Of a DNA stretch of 64,000 nt, positions 56,022-64,000 are shown piece after piece. The notes under the pieces are model-generated. The model saw only the letters and a program-made list of their open reading frames with translations. It was not told the DNA's origin and did no database searches. How positions within the stretch are numbered: the first letter of the stretch is position 1; each line of letters starts with the position of its first letter. Source of the stretch: Nostoc sp. NMS9 (GTDB taxonomy: Bacteria > Cyanobacteriota > Cyanobacteriia > Cyanobacteriales > Nostocaceae); contig NZ_JABXKL010000061.1 in assembly GCF_017114995.1 (NCBI RefSeq), positions 1-64,000 of the forward strand, given 5' to 3'. The position numbers were made by a program, and so were the translations under genes.

Positions 56022-56903
56022 ATGACTCAAATTACTCAACAACAACAGCCAATCCAGCACCATCCAAGACTCGGAGTTGAAGTCCTGCGCGGTTGCAATC
56101 TTAACTGTCTCACAAATCTAGAGTCGCGTGAATTAAAAGAATCACTTTGGAAACATGGTGTTGTAGTCGTCAGAAAGCAACAGATGACTGCACAACAATT
56201 AAAAGAATTTGCCAAGCAGACCTTTGGCGATTTTATGTTTGGCGGCCCTCCGAAAACATTAGATCCTGATATTAGTCCAGACTTACAAAGCCAATATGTC
56301 TATATATTGGGCAATCCTAAGGGGCCGATTCCCGATCCATCTGGGAAATATGCGTGGCAATGGCATCATGATAAAGATGGTCTCCCTCGTGGAGAGGGAC
56401 TAGATATGAACGCACTATATGTTGTGATGCTTTATGGAATACAAGTGCCGGAAGGTGTAGATGGGCAACCTCACACTACCGAGTTCCTCGATATGGTAGA
56501 AGCTTACAAGAACCTAGATCCTCAACATCAGCAGCAATTAGAACAGATGTCGATGTATCACTCGCCACCAATGTTTTCTAAAAATCCCAATGTAGAGACT
56601 GATGTACCGAGGAAACTGCATCCCATTGTGTCTACTCATAAAGTCACTGGTAAAAAGGGATTATATTTAGGTTCGGACACTGCGATCGCAGTTGGTATGG
56701 AAGATCGACCAGAGGAAGCAAAACGTTTCTGGGAGGATTTGTTTGCGGCTGTTCTAGACTGCACGCCAGTCTACTCCCATGTTTGGCAGCCAGGAGATAT
56801 TATTTTTTGGGACAACTCACAGGTGATGCACAGAGGTAGACCCTACGATCCAACCAAGCACCAGCGAATCGCGTTGCGTTTAGGTGTAGTAGAGACAGGT
56901 TGA
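56022..56903 (+). CDS. TauD/TfdA-family Fe(II)/2-oxoglutarate dioxygenase
   Basis: 293 residues. Iron ligands H-x-D in WQWHHDKDG near residue 115 and the distal histidine in SQVMHRGRPYD near 272; the 2-oxoglutarate arginine in QRIALRLGVV near 285. Also HGVVVVRKQQMTAQQLKEFA and a GDIIFWDN strand before the distal histidine. Family members hydroxylate taurine, amino acids or carboxylates in natural product pathways; nothing nearby indicates the substrate. No good ribosome-binding site; ATG at 56022. Confidence 0.85.
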   Translation: MTQITQQQQPIQHHPRLGVEVLRGCNLNCLTNLESRELKESLWKHGVVVVRKQQMTAQQLKEFAKQTFGDFMFGGPPKTLDPDISPDLQSQYVYILGNPKGPIPDPSGKYAWQWHHDKDGLPRGEGLDMNALYVVMLYGIQVPEGVDGQPHTTEFLDMVEAYKNLDPQHQQQLEQMSMYHSPPMFSKNPNVETDVPRKLHPIVSTHKVTGKKGLYLGSDTAIAVGMEDRPEEAKRFWEDLFAAVLDCTPVYSHVWQPGDIIFWDNSQVMHRGRPYDPTKHQRIALRLGVVETG

Positions 56904-57030
56904 AAGACACTACTACAATGTCTAAGCTAGTAATGAAAAGTTTGTAGTAAGGACTTTAGTGCTTAGAAAATTAAGGACTAAAGTCCTTACTACGAACTTG
57001 CTTACCGATCAATTTAAACTTGACAGACTA

Positions 57031-59205
57031 CTAGGGCGTTGTCTCAGGAGTTGGAATTGGTGTCGCTTCAGGTGTGAAAGTTTCAATAGGCGTGGGAGTT
57101 TGCGTGGGCATGGGTGTCGGGGTTAGTGTGGAAGTTGGTGTAGGCGTGGATGTTTCCGTGGGCGTTGGTGTTTGTGATGGGAGAGGGGTGGGATTTTCCG
57201 CTGTAATAGTGAGTTGATAATCTACTGGTTTCGTTGCTGTAGAAACTACGACAAACTCATAAAATCCATTTTCTGGTAATTTCGTTGACAAACTACGCTT
57301 GGTAGAATCTTCTAAAAATCGAATTTTGCCAGAGGGTGAATAGACTGATAACAAAACTTGGGAATTTGCTTCTAGCTTCAAGTCCAGAGATTGGTCTTTG
57401 GCAAGTCCAGCAATGAATACTTTACCACCACCAGGTTGAAGAGTACTGCTGACTGTTTTGCCAGTAGCCCCAGGATCGAAGACAAGTTTCTGGAAAGCTG
57501 TACCAGCAAGGATTGCACTGAGTTGATCGCTAACAAATCCGTACCAAACTTGTCCAATCGGCTGACCCTGGAAACTTTTACTCCGTTGCTCAGGAAATAC
57601 ACGGAAAAAAGCCGCATCTCCCAAATCATACAAAGAACGACTACCAACGTTGATTTTGTTAACTTCCACTTTCCAGCGATCGCGTTCGGCAGTTGTGTAA
57701 GTTCCCAGCTTTTGGCGTGCATTATTACTCAGTGGTGCAAGCTTTTCCAACAATTCCGAAGCTGTTTTATCCCATTCTGCGCGCAAACTTTCATCTTCAA
57801 GGCCATTGCTGAGAGTACGTCCCCGTAAACTGGGATTTCTGTCCCAAAAAACTTGATTCACCAAGTTCACATAGAAGTTAGAGTCAATACCTAACTGTTG
57901 ACGGCGATCGCTTAATCTTTCTTTGCGTTCTCGTTCTGCTGGCGAATATTGCGCTAAAGGATCGGTTGGCTGTTCGCTAGTTGGAGTAGGGCTGGCTGTA
58001 GGGTTAGGTTCGACTTGCCCGACATCGCGCCTGCCATTCAATCCCCACCAAATTAATCCCACACTACCAACTACTAGCGCCGCCACAAGGAAGGTTTTTG
58101 TTGGTGTCCACCAGGAGGAAGAGGGGGAAGATGAGGGATATGAGGGATATGGAGGGGTTGGGGAAGGTGGGGGAGGTGGGGAGACGGCGACAGTGGCGGA
58201 TGTGGGTTGTGGTGGAGTGGGATATTGAGTTGGTGGATAGTTCGCTGGCGGTGAGTTGAGGGCTTGGAGTACTTGACGGGCTGATTGATAGCGATCGCTT
58301 GGTCTAGCAGATAGCATTTTATCTAATACCTGTGCCAAATTTTGACTCAGATTAACTTCCCGTCGCCATTGCCAACTGAGAGTATAGGTATCAATTAATT
58401 CTTGGGGTTGTTTCCCTGTCAGTAAAACCAACATTGTTGCTGCTAAAGCATACAAGTCGCTGTGGGGAGATACTAACCCAGTTTGCATTTGTTCTGGGGG
58501 TGCAAATCCTATTTTACCTAATAACGTTGGTGCTGGCGGAGGTGCAACCATACCAGGTTGGTAATATTCGGAAGCTACAGTTGCTACTACTTGTTTGACA
58601 CCGCCAAAATCAATTAAAACTGGCAGTTTGTCAACAGTCCGAAGCATTAAATTATCTGGAGAAATATCTCGATGAATTACTCCTAGTGAGTGGATGTATT
58701 CCAACACTGGCAAAATTTGCTGGAACAATTGGCGTATTTCCGCCTCTGTAAAGCGCAAACCCTGTTGTATTCGGGCATTTAACAAAGAATTGTAAGTTTC
58801 CCCTTCTACATAATCTTGCACCAAAAATAGATATTCTTTGCCCCCTAAATTCAGCCGCAGCAGTTCCCGGAAGCGGGGAATTTGGGGATGTTGCAGTTTA
58901 TAAAGAACACTCGCTTCTCTCTCAAAGAGTTCTTCAGCTTTTTCGACAACGTAAGCGGTTTGAACTTGGGGGGAAAATTCTTTTAAAACACAAAGTTCGC
59001 GGAAACGGTTGACATCTTCAGCTAAATAGGTGCGTCCGAAGCCACCTTGGCCAATTTGACGCACAATCACATAGCGATCGCCTAAAGTCAGTCCCGGTTG
59101 GATACTATAACTCATGGGCGTATCCAACAAATTTTCACCACACTGGAGACAAAAGCGACTACCTGGAGAATTTTCATGTCCTTTAGAACAATAGATTGAA
59201 TTCAT
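57031..59205 (-). CDS. Ser/Thr protein kinase with zinc ribbon, membrane segment and Pro/Thr-rich tail
   Basis: 724 residues. The N-terminal zinc ribbon is YCSKGHENSPGSRFCLQCGE. The kinase domain covers about 40-310: glycine loop IGQGGFGRTYLAED, lysine in CVLKEF, catalytic loop VIHRDISPDNLML, DFGGVKQ and PPEQMQ. Serine replaces the usual lysine after HRDI. After a proline-rich linker comes one membrane span (about 370-388), an outer ARC-like helical region, and a pre-peptidase C-like beta domain (LDLKLEANSQVLLSVYSPSG). The last 65 residues are PTPTET-type repeats. It is a paralogue of the next gene, 182 bp upstream. Confidence 0.87.
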   Translation of the reverse strand: MNSIYCSKGHENSPGSRFCLQCGENLLDTPMSYSIQPGLTLGDRYVIVRQIGQGGFGRTYLAEDVNRFRELCVLKEFSPQVQTAYVVEKAEELFEREASVLYKLQHPQIPRFRELLRLNLGGKEYLFLVQDYVEGETYNSLLNARIQQGLRFTEAEIRQLFQQILPVLEYIHSLGVIHRDISPDNLMLRTVDKLPVLIDFGGVKQVVATVASEYYQPGMVAPPPAPTLLGKIGFAPPEQMQTGLVSPHSDLYALAATMLVLLTGKQPQELIDTYTLSWQWRREVNLSQNLAQVLDKMLSARPSDRYQSARQVLQALNSPPANYPPTQYPTPPQPTSATVAVSPPPPPSPTPPYPSYPSSSPSSSWWTPTKTFLVAALVVGSVGLIWWGLNGRRDVGQVEPNPTASPTPTSEQPTDPLAQYSPAERERKERLSDRRQQLGIDSNFYVNLVNQVFWDRNPSLRGRTLSNGLEDESLRAEWDKTASELLEKLAPLSNNARQKLGTYTTAERDRWKVEVNKINVGSRSLYDLGDAAFFRVFPEQRSKSFQGQPIGQVWYGFVSDQLSAILAGTAFQKLVFDPGATGKTVSSTLQPGGGKVFIAGLAKDQSLDLKLEANSQVLLSVYSPSGKIRFLEDSTKRSLSTKLPENGFYEFVVVSTATKPVDYQLTITAENPTPLPSQTPTPTETSTPTPTSTLTPTPMPTQTPTPIETFTPEATPIPTPETTP

Positions 59206-59387
59206 TGAAAAGTTAGGAGTTATTAGGAGTTAGAAGTTAAAAGTTAGGAGTTAATAATTAACAGAGAGTAGAGAGTAGCGTTTTTCAATTGATTAAACTA
59301 CACTACTCCATGTCTTAAACCGTGGTCTATAAAAAATAAAATTGCCGTAATGCATAACTCCTCACTCCTCACTCCTAACTCCTCACT

Positions 59388-61073
59388 CTATTTTTGTACT
59401 TTACTGACTTGATCGGCTGCGATCGCAAACCAAATTTGACCAAAAGTCTGTTGATTCAGTTTCCTACGCTGCTGATCGGGAAACAACCGATCAAATTTTT
59501 CATTTGTGTCTTTGGTCAGCTGATCGATTGTATAGTTCCCAAACTGCCCCGATCGCGCTTGTCGTCTCCATGTATCGTAATCTTTTTGACTATAGTTCCC
59601 TAATTTCCGACGAGCTGCTGTACTGAGGTTAGCCTGTTCTAGTTTATCCAATAAATCGTCAGCGATACCAGACCATTCATCTCGTAAACCAGCGTCTTCA
59701 GGTTTAGATGTCAGGCTACGTCCTTTTAATTCTGGTTTTTTTGTATAAAATAAATCATCTACTGTGCGAATAAAAAATCCTTCAGTAATTTCTAGCTCTT
59801 GACGACGACTGATAATTTTCTGGAGGTCGCTATTTTTTCCTTTGTCACTGGCTGGTTTTCCAGTTGGAAAGTGTGGGATTTGCGGTAATGAAGGTAATGA
59901 AATTGATGGGATGGTGATTGAAGTTACGGCCCGAATGGCTGCATTTCCCGCCGCTAAAGTTAATCCAACTAAAGCCGTTCCCCCTAAACTCATCACAAAA
60001 GGGCGAATCCAAACAGGGAAAGTTCTCGGTTTAGCAATCGCTTGTGTTTGCCTCTGGAATCTACTCATAACAGCACTGGCGCGTTGTCTTCCCGGAGCAA
60101 CGACCATCGTCTTAATCTTGCTAGTAATATAGTTACCTGGGGATTTAGTCGCAGTTGGTGATGGTAAATCTCTGAGGATTTGCTCGGCTCGTTGATAGCG
60201 ATCGCTCGGCCTATAAGCCAGCATCTTTTTTAACACTGCTTCCAGTTGGGGACTAACTCGAATTTCCTTTCCCCATCCCCAAATTCCCTGATAGCTGTCG
60301 TATAATTTCTGCGGTTCTTGACCTGTGAGTAACACTAATGTTGTCACCGCCAAAGAGTATAAATCACTACTGAAAAATGCTTTGCCCTGCCGTAGTTGTT
60401 CCTCTGGAGCGTAGCCCTTTTTACCCAGCAAAGTGTTATTTCCAACCAACTTGGTGCGCCAAAACCCCTGAGAAGCTGGCAATTGCTTGACGCCACCAAA
60501 ATCAATTAGCACTGGCAAATTATCAGAACGCCGCCAGATTAGATTGTCGGGAGAGATATCACGGTGAATTACATCTTGTGAGTGGATGTAGGATAACACA
60601 GGTAAAATCTGTTGCAGGAGGGTGATTACTTCCTCCTCACTAAAGGTTTTTCCTTGACTTTCACGCTGTTCTAATAACTGGTAGTAATTATCACCATCCA
60701 CATAATCTTGCACTAAAAAGAAAAAATCTTTAGTGCCTATCTTCACTTGTAGCGAGGCGTGAAAACGTGGAATCTGTGGATGCTGGAGTTTTTTCAGGAC
60801 ATTTGCTTCTCTCTCAAATAACTCTTTAGCTTTTTGTAAATCTTGATTTTCTTGTACTTGGGGTGCAAATTCCTTCAGCACACAGGTTTGATGGGATTTA
60901 TTGATATCTTCCGCCAAATAGGTGCGTCCAAAGCCGCCCTGCCCTAGATGACGGATAATTTGATAGCGATTATCCACAACCTGTCCCACAGCAAGAGGTA
61001 ATGGCTCACCACAATGGGTGCAAAAGCGGTTACTACCATTATTTGTGTGTTGTTTACTGCAATAGACCTGCAT
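59388..61073 (-). CDS. Ser/Thr protein kinase with zinc ribbon, paralogue of the neighbour
   Basis: 561 residues. The zinc ribbon is YCSKQHTNNGSNRFCTHCGE, then a kinase domain with LGQGGFGRTYLAED, CVLKEF, VIHRDISPDNLIW and DFGGVKQ. A basic linker (RQRASAVMSRFQRQTQAIAK) precedes one membrane span (about 362-385). The outer part, FFIRTVDDLFYTKKPELKGR to QRRKLNQQTFGQIWFAIAAD, matches the neighbouring kinase's middle region (VNQVFWDRNPSLRGRTL), but the beta domain and repeat tail are absent. Probably a tandem duplication with later divergence. Signal and targets unknown. Confidence 0.87.
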   Translation of the reverse strand: MQVYCSKQHTNNGSNRFCTHCGEPLPLAVGQVVDNRYQIIRHLGQGGFGRTYLAEDINKSHQTCVLKEFAPQVQENQDLQKAKELFEREANVLKKLQHPQIPRFHASLQVKIGTKDFFFLVQDYVDGDNYYQLLEQRESQGKTFSEEEVITLLQQILPVLSYIHSQDVIHRDISPDNLIWRRSDNLPVLIDFGGVKQLPASQGFWRTKLVGNNTLLGKKGYAPEEQLRQGKAFFSSDLYSLAVTTLVLLTGQEPQKLYDSYQGIWGWGKEIRVSPQLEAVLKKMLAYRPSDRYQRAEQILRDLPSPTATKSPGNYITSKIKTMVVAPGRQRASAVMSRFQRQTQAIAKPRTFPVWIRPFVMSLGGTALVGLTLAAGNAAIRAVTSITIPSISLPSLPQIPHFPTGKPASDKGKNSDLQKIISRRQELEITEGFFIRTVDDLFYTKKPELKGRSLTSKPEDAGLRDEWSGIADDLLDKLEQANLSTAARRKLGNYSQKDYDTWRRQARSGQFGNYTIDQLTKDTNEKFDRLFPDQQRRKLNQQTFGQIWFAIAADQVSKVQK

Positions 61074-61215
61074 GGTGCTGAAGGATAAATTAAGGTTTTA
61101 TTGAATTACTACAACGCGCATACCCTCATTTTCGGATATTCTACGAATTACCAATTACCAATTACAAATTATTTTTAACAGTGTTGATTCTACTTCAGGA
61201 TAAACAACAAGCGTC

Positions 61216-62730
61216 ATGAACGGCAAATCACGACATCAGCAAGTAATTAAAGCATTTGAAGACTTTTTGTCTACTCCCTTAGAAACTGTACTGCAAAGGC
61301 ATCTCAACACTCAAACTTCGGCAGCTTTGAGTTTATTTCACGATGTGGCGGCGAATGTACCAGCCTACAAGGCGTTTTTAGCAGAAAGGGAAATTAATCC
61401 CGCGACTATTCAAACCTTGGAGGAGTTTCAGAAATTACCAGCGATCGCTAAACAAAATTATATCCTGCGTTATCCCTTAGCTGACTTGTGCCGCAACGGA
61501 CAACTCCAAGAGTGCGACATGATAGCTGCTTCATCAGGTTCTAGTGGTAAACCGACATTTTGGCCTCGTTTTTTCACAGATGAACTCCAAATCGCCACAC
61601 GCTTTGAACAGATTTTTCACGATAATTTCTATACAGACACCAGACGTACTCTAGCAGTGATTTGTTTCACTTTAGGCACTTGGGTAGGTGGAATGTTTAC
61701 TACTAATTGCTGTCGTTATCTTGCTAGCAAAGGTTATCTCATCACTGTAATTACTCCTGGTAACAATAAAGAAGAAATATTGCGAGTTGTCCAGGAATTA
61801 GGTTCAGGTTTTGAGCAAGTGGTGTTATTGGGATACCCGCCATTTTTGAAAGATGTGATTGATACTGGTATCGCTCGTGGTGTGGAGTGGCAGCAATATC
61901 AGATTAAATTAGTGATGGCGGGAGAAGTCTTTAGTGAAGAATGGCGGAGTTTAGTTGGCGAAAGAGTTGGTTCACAAAATCCTTGCTATGATTTTGTATC
62001 ACTCTATGGCACGGCGGATGCCGGAGTTTTGGGTAATGAAACACCGTTAAGTATATATATTCGCCGTTTTTTGGCAGAAAATCCCGATGCAGCTAGAGCT
62101 TTATTTGGGGAATCGCGTTTACCCACACTAGTACAATACGATCCCTTCACTCGCTTTTTTGAAGTTCAAGATGGCGGATTGCTGTTTTCTGGAGATAACG
62201 GTATTCCCTTAGTGCGTTATGACATCTTGGATACTGGTGGGATAATTAGTTATGACGACATGCTGCAATTTTTAGCAGAATGGGGATTTAACCCGCTCGA
62301 AAATCTCCATTCTGACACTCAAGAATCATCTAGAGGTATTCATCAGCTACCTTTCGTTTACGTCTTCGGTCGTTCTAACTTTACAGTTTCCTACTTTGGC
62401 GCAAATATCTATCCAGAAAATGTAACGGTGGGATTAGAACAACCAGTAATTCAAGAATGGGTGACAGGTAAATTCGTGTTGCAGGTAGTAGAAGACGCAG
62501 ATAAGAATCGATTTTTATCTATAGTTGTGGAATTAGCACTAGGGGTAGAAGGTAATGAAGCTCAAAGACTTGCGATCGCATCTTCGATTCTTTCACAACT
62601 GCTGCGTCTAAATAGCGAATTTGCTAATTATGTTCCCGTAGAATATCAAACACCACAGGTTACATTAGCGCCAATGGGTGATTTTGAATATTTCCCTATT
62701 GGGGTGAAACATCGTTATACCCGTCAATAG
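61216..62730 (+). CDS. PaaK-like phenylacetate-CoA ligase family protein
   Basis: 504 residues. The adenylate-forming P-loop is AASSGSSGKPTFWPRF near 100-116, with FQKLPAIAKQNYILRYPL before it (the LP-x-(T/A)-K segment). DFVSLYGTADAGVLGNETP near 258 is the A5-type motif, and VFGRSNFTVSYFGANIYPENV near 385-405 matches the C-terminal lysine-less docking region of the PaaK group. Such enzymes activate aryl or acyl carboxylates as CoA thioesters. As no phenylacetate genes are nearby, substrate is open. Start ATG 61216. Confidence 0.83.
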   Translation: MNGKSRHQQVIKAFEDFLSTPLETVLQRHLNTQTSAALSLFHDVAANVPAYKAFLAEREINPATIQTLEEFQKLPAIAKQNYILRYPLADLCRNGQLQECDMIAASSGSSGKPTFWPRFFTDELQIATRFEQIFHDNFYTDTRRTLAVICFTLGTWVGGMFTTNCCRYLASKGYLITVITPGNNKEEILRVVQELGSGFEQVVLLGYPPFLKDVIDTGIARGVEWQQYQIKLVMAGEVFSEEWRSLVGERVGSQNPCYDFVSLYGTADAGVLGNETPLSIYIRRFLAENPDAARALFGESRLPTLVQYDPFTRFFEVQDGGLLFSGDNGIPLVRYDILDTGGIISYDDMLQFLAEWGFNPLENLHSDTQESSRGIHQLPFVYVFGRSNFTVSYFGANIYPENVTVGLEQPVIQEWVTGKFVLQVVEDADKNRFLSIVVELALGVEGNEAQRLAIASSILSQLLRLNSEFANYVPVEYQTPQVTLAPMGDFEYFPIGVKHRYTRQ

Positions 62731-62735
62731 TACAA

Positions 62736-62753
62736 GACGCGATGAATCGCGTC
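62736..62753. repeat. REP palindrome 1 (3' side of the RAYT gene)
   Basis: GACGCGATGAATCGCGTC: 8-bp perfect stem with a 2-nt centre; the opposite strand has GTAGA just before it. Confidence 0.85.
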
Positions 62754-62754
62754 T

Positions 62755-63381
62755 CTACAAGGGGGAATGGGGTGGTTGTTCGTGATCGCGTTCCCAATTG
62801 ATTGGGTTATTGATAATATATTGTCTAATTTTATCGAGGACGAATTCATTACGAATTATATTGTCATGGAACCTGTCTTGCCATCCAAAACCTTCATATA
62901 TTTGATTAATTTCAAATGTACATCGTCCTTTGTACCACCTAATAATTTTAGAAAGAGAATTTTTAGACAACATCGGATTAAATAACCCAGTAACCCCACC
63001 CCGTTGACCATCCCCCCTTGTAGAGACGCGATTCATCGCGTCTTCTTCCTGTATTTGATTCGCGTCTCCATCTTGTACTTGATTAATAATCAAAATCCCA
63101 TGAATATGATTAGGCATGACGCAAAACGAATCTATCTGGCAATTAGAAAAATTATGAGGAATCTCATACCACAATTTCTGAGCAATTTCTCCAATTGGCG
63201 ATCGCTGCATTTCACCCTGTATAATCTCACCAAAAAAGCATTTTTTACCCTTGGTGCAAATAGTAACGAAATATCTAGCATTACTGGTATAACTCCATGC
63301 TGGCAAACGGGTTGAATCAATTCGATATTTACCTTTGTATTTAGGTTTGTTGTTTTCTGGTTGAGGATCATTATTATTCAT
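62755..63381 (-). CDS. REP-associated tyrosine transposase (RAYT, Y1/TnpA_REP type)
   Basis: 208 residues, full length. HUH nuclease motif FCVMPNHIHGILII near 87-100, preceded by YFVTICTKGKKCFFGEI (first strand). WYKGRCTFEIN, then GFGWQDRFHDNIIRNEFVLDKIRQYI near 165-190 corresponds to the segment bearing the catalytic tyrosine in relatives; here a tyrosine is at RQYI rather than in the Y-E-H position. RAYTs cut and join single-stranded REP hairpins. Copies of one GTAG-linked palindrome lie on both sides and one inside the gene (codons for EEDAMNRVST), so this is a matching enzyme-substrate set. Activity of this copy is uncertain because of the insertion. Confidence 0.85.
   Translation of the reverse strand: MNNNDPQPENNKPKYKGKYRIDSTRLPAWSYTSNARYFVTICTKGKKCFFGEIIQGEMQRSPIGEIAQKLWYEIPHNFSNCQIDSFCVMPNHIHGILIINQVQDGDANQIQEEDAMNRVSTRGDGQRGGVTGLFNPMLSKNSLSKIIRWYKGRCTFEINQIYEGFGWQDRFHDNIIRNEFVLDKIRQYIINNPINWERDHEQPPHSPL
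63025..63042. repeat. REP palindrome 2, inside the RAYT gene
   Basis: GACGCGATTCATCGCGTC, preceded by GTAGA; adds about 13 in-frame residues to the linker between the HUH and C-terminal helices. It is in the opposite orientation to copies 1, 3 and 4. Confidence 0.85.
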
Positions 63382-63495
63382 GATTACATCTTTGATTGAT
63401 ACAAAAATTTATGCAATTATTGCTTTGCATTGATGTAATTGCCAACCCAAAAAACTCGGAATTATTCCCGCTATGTAAATGATGGGAAGGAAGAA

Positions 63496-63513
63496 GACGC
63501 GATGAATCGCGTC
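63496..63513. repeat. REP palindrome 3
   Basis: GACGCGATGAATCGCGTC followed by TCTACAAGG, same form and orientation as copy 1. Confidence 0.85.
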
Positions 63514-63640
63514 TCTACAAGGGTCGATCGCAAAAACGATCACATTTCTATCTTGTTCACGATATCTGTTTTATTAGGGGCGATCGCATTTCCTGGATTG
63601 CGGAAAGATCAGATGCAATAGATTTACGAGACGCTTACGA

Positions 63641-63658
63641 GATGCGATGAATCGCGTC
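63641..63658. repeat. REP palindrome 4 (one mismatch)
   Basis: GATGCGATGAATCGCGTC followed by TTTACAAAGG; a diverged copy of the same palindrome. Confidence 0.8.
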
Positions 63659-64000
63659 TTTACAAAGGATTGCTGCTTCTACATTTCGCTTATGTTTTGG
63701 CTGGAGGAAGTATTTTTCTTTCCTACTCTCCATCTTTCACTTTATCGCTCTTTAATCACTTTCACCAGAGGAAAAACATATAAACCTTGCTACGCAGGAG
63801 TTTCAGGCAAAATCCATGATTTTCTCCATAATGTTAGAAAATAAAGCTCCAAACCCAAGTGCTGTATGAGGTTTAAAAGTTGCCTGAGATTTCTCTTTCA
63901 CCAGAATGACGGAAGAGCGTTATATTCTTGATGCCAAGCTTGATGAAAGGCGGGGTAGGACATTTTTTGGGCGCATTTCCAGATGAGGGAGTAGCAATTG

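Larger units (their letters stand above)
63382..64000. other. REP-rich region, no full gene seen
   Basis: Carries REP copies at 63496-63513 and 63641-63658 and HIP1 sites. A plus-strand frame of 65 codons (63647-63844) begins inside a REP and has no recognised family. From about 63850 on, no feature is supported. Confidence 0.5.

Noticed and set aside
63647-63844. 65-codon frame starting inside REP palindrome 4
   Set aside because: Its start belongs to the repeat and the translation matches nothing known.

Overview
The window looks like chromosome of a filamentous, heterocyst-forming cyanobacterium (Nostoc/Anabaena/Calothrix type). Signs are the many GCGATCGC (HIP1) octamers, heptanucleotide STRR repeats between genes, and gene types typical of Nostocales (GDYXXLXY protein, DUF2157, cyanobacterial acyl-ACP synthetase, zinc-ribbon Ser/Thr kinases). 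All family names come from reading motifs; no database search was run.

Positions 1-10.98 kb, minus strand: a long operon-like run behind a cobalamin riboswitch (10850-10976). In order of transcription it holds a small ORF, an MPBQ/MSBQ-type quinone methyltransferase, a UbiH-like flavin hydroxylase, a CobW GTPase, two paralogous small proteins of unknown family flanking a second methyltransferase, a radical-SAM protein, a fatty-acid-type desaturase, a 5'-truncated 2Fe-2S ferredoxin-like protein and a substrate-binding lipoprotein of the corrinoid/siderophore class. I do not recognise this combination as a described pathway.

Positions 11-16.6 kb: an Rpn-type nuclease, a MITE, a class I ribonucleotide reductase alpha gene (nrdA) broken by two in-frame TGA codons and a frameshift, a four-helix-bundle (S23) gene bracketed by inverted STRRs, an N-terminal metE fragment, a DUF1636 gene, and a second cobalamin riboswitch. 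Two B12-independent isozymes are therefore decayed beside B12 riboswitches. Positions 16.7-18.9 kb: an IS5-family element sits between an amidase 3' piece and a WD40 5' piece, as expected after an IS-adjacent deletion.

Positions 19-34.2 kb: a DISARM-like defence locus (SNF2-type helicase, Eco57I/DrmMI-type methylase, DUF1998 helicase with a C-terminal nuclease-like domain). Every main gene carries a frameshift or truncation. Next to it is the right part of a type V-K CRISPR-associated transposon: cas12k with a nonsense codon, tracrRNA, a CRISPR array, a delocalised homing repeat-spacer and the transposon right end with TnsB-type repeats. The homing spacer matches 14 nt of tRNA-Ala(CGC), next to a GTN PAM. 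The transposon end lies 54 bp from that PAM, 3 bp beyond the tRNA gene. tnsB, tnsC, tniQ and the left end are not visible, so the region to the left may be cargo.

Positions 34.2-64 kb: mostly ordinary chromosome. It has tRNA-Ala, a HAD phosphatase, methyltransferases, RtcB, an AraC regulator, pyruvate dehydrogenase E2, YlqD, acyl-ACP synthetase, an RsmB-like RNA methyltransferase, DUF2157 plus GDYXXLXY, a universal stress protein, phosphoglycerate kinase, a Nudix hydrolase, a TauD-like dioxygenase, two paralogous kinases and a PaaK-like ligase. An accessory patch at 45-49.4 kb holds an integrase remnant, a DUF433 antitoxin-like gene, a broken AAA-like membrane protein and a possible group II intron scrap. 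The window ends with a REP-associated tyrosine transposase (RAYT) surrounded by its probable REP palindromes, one of which lies inside the transposase gene.
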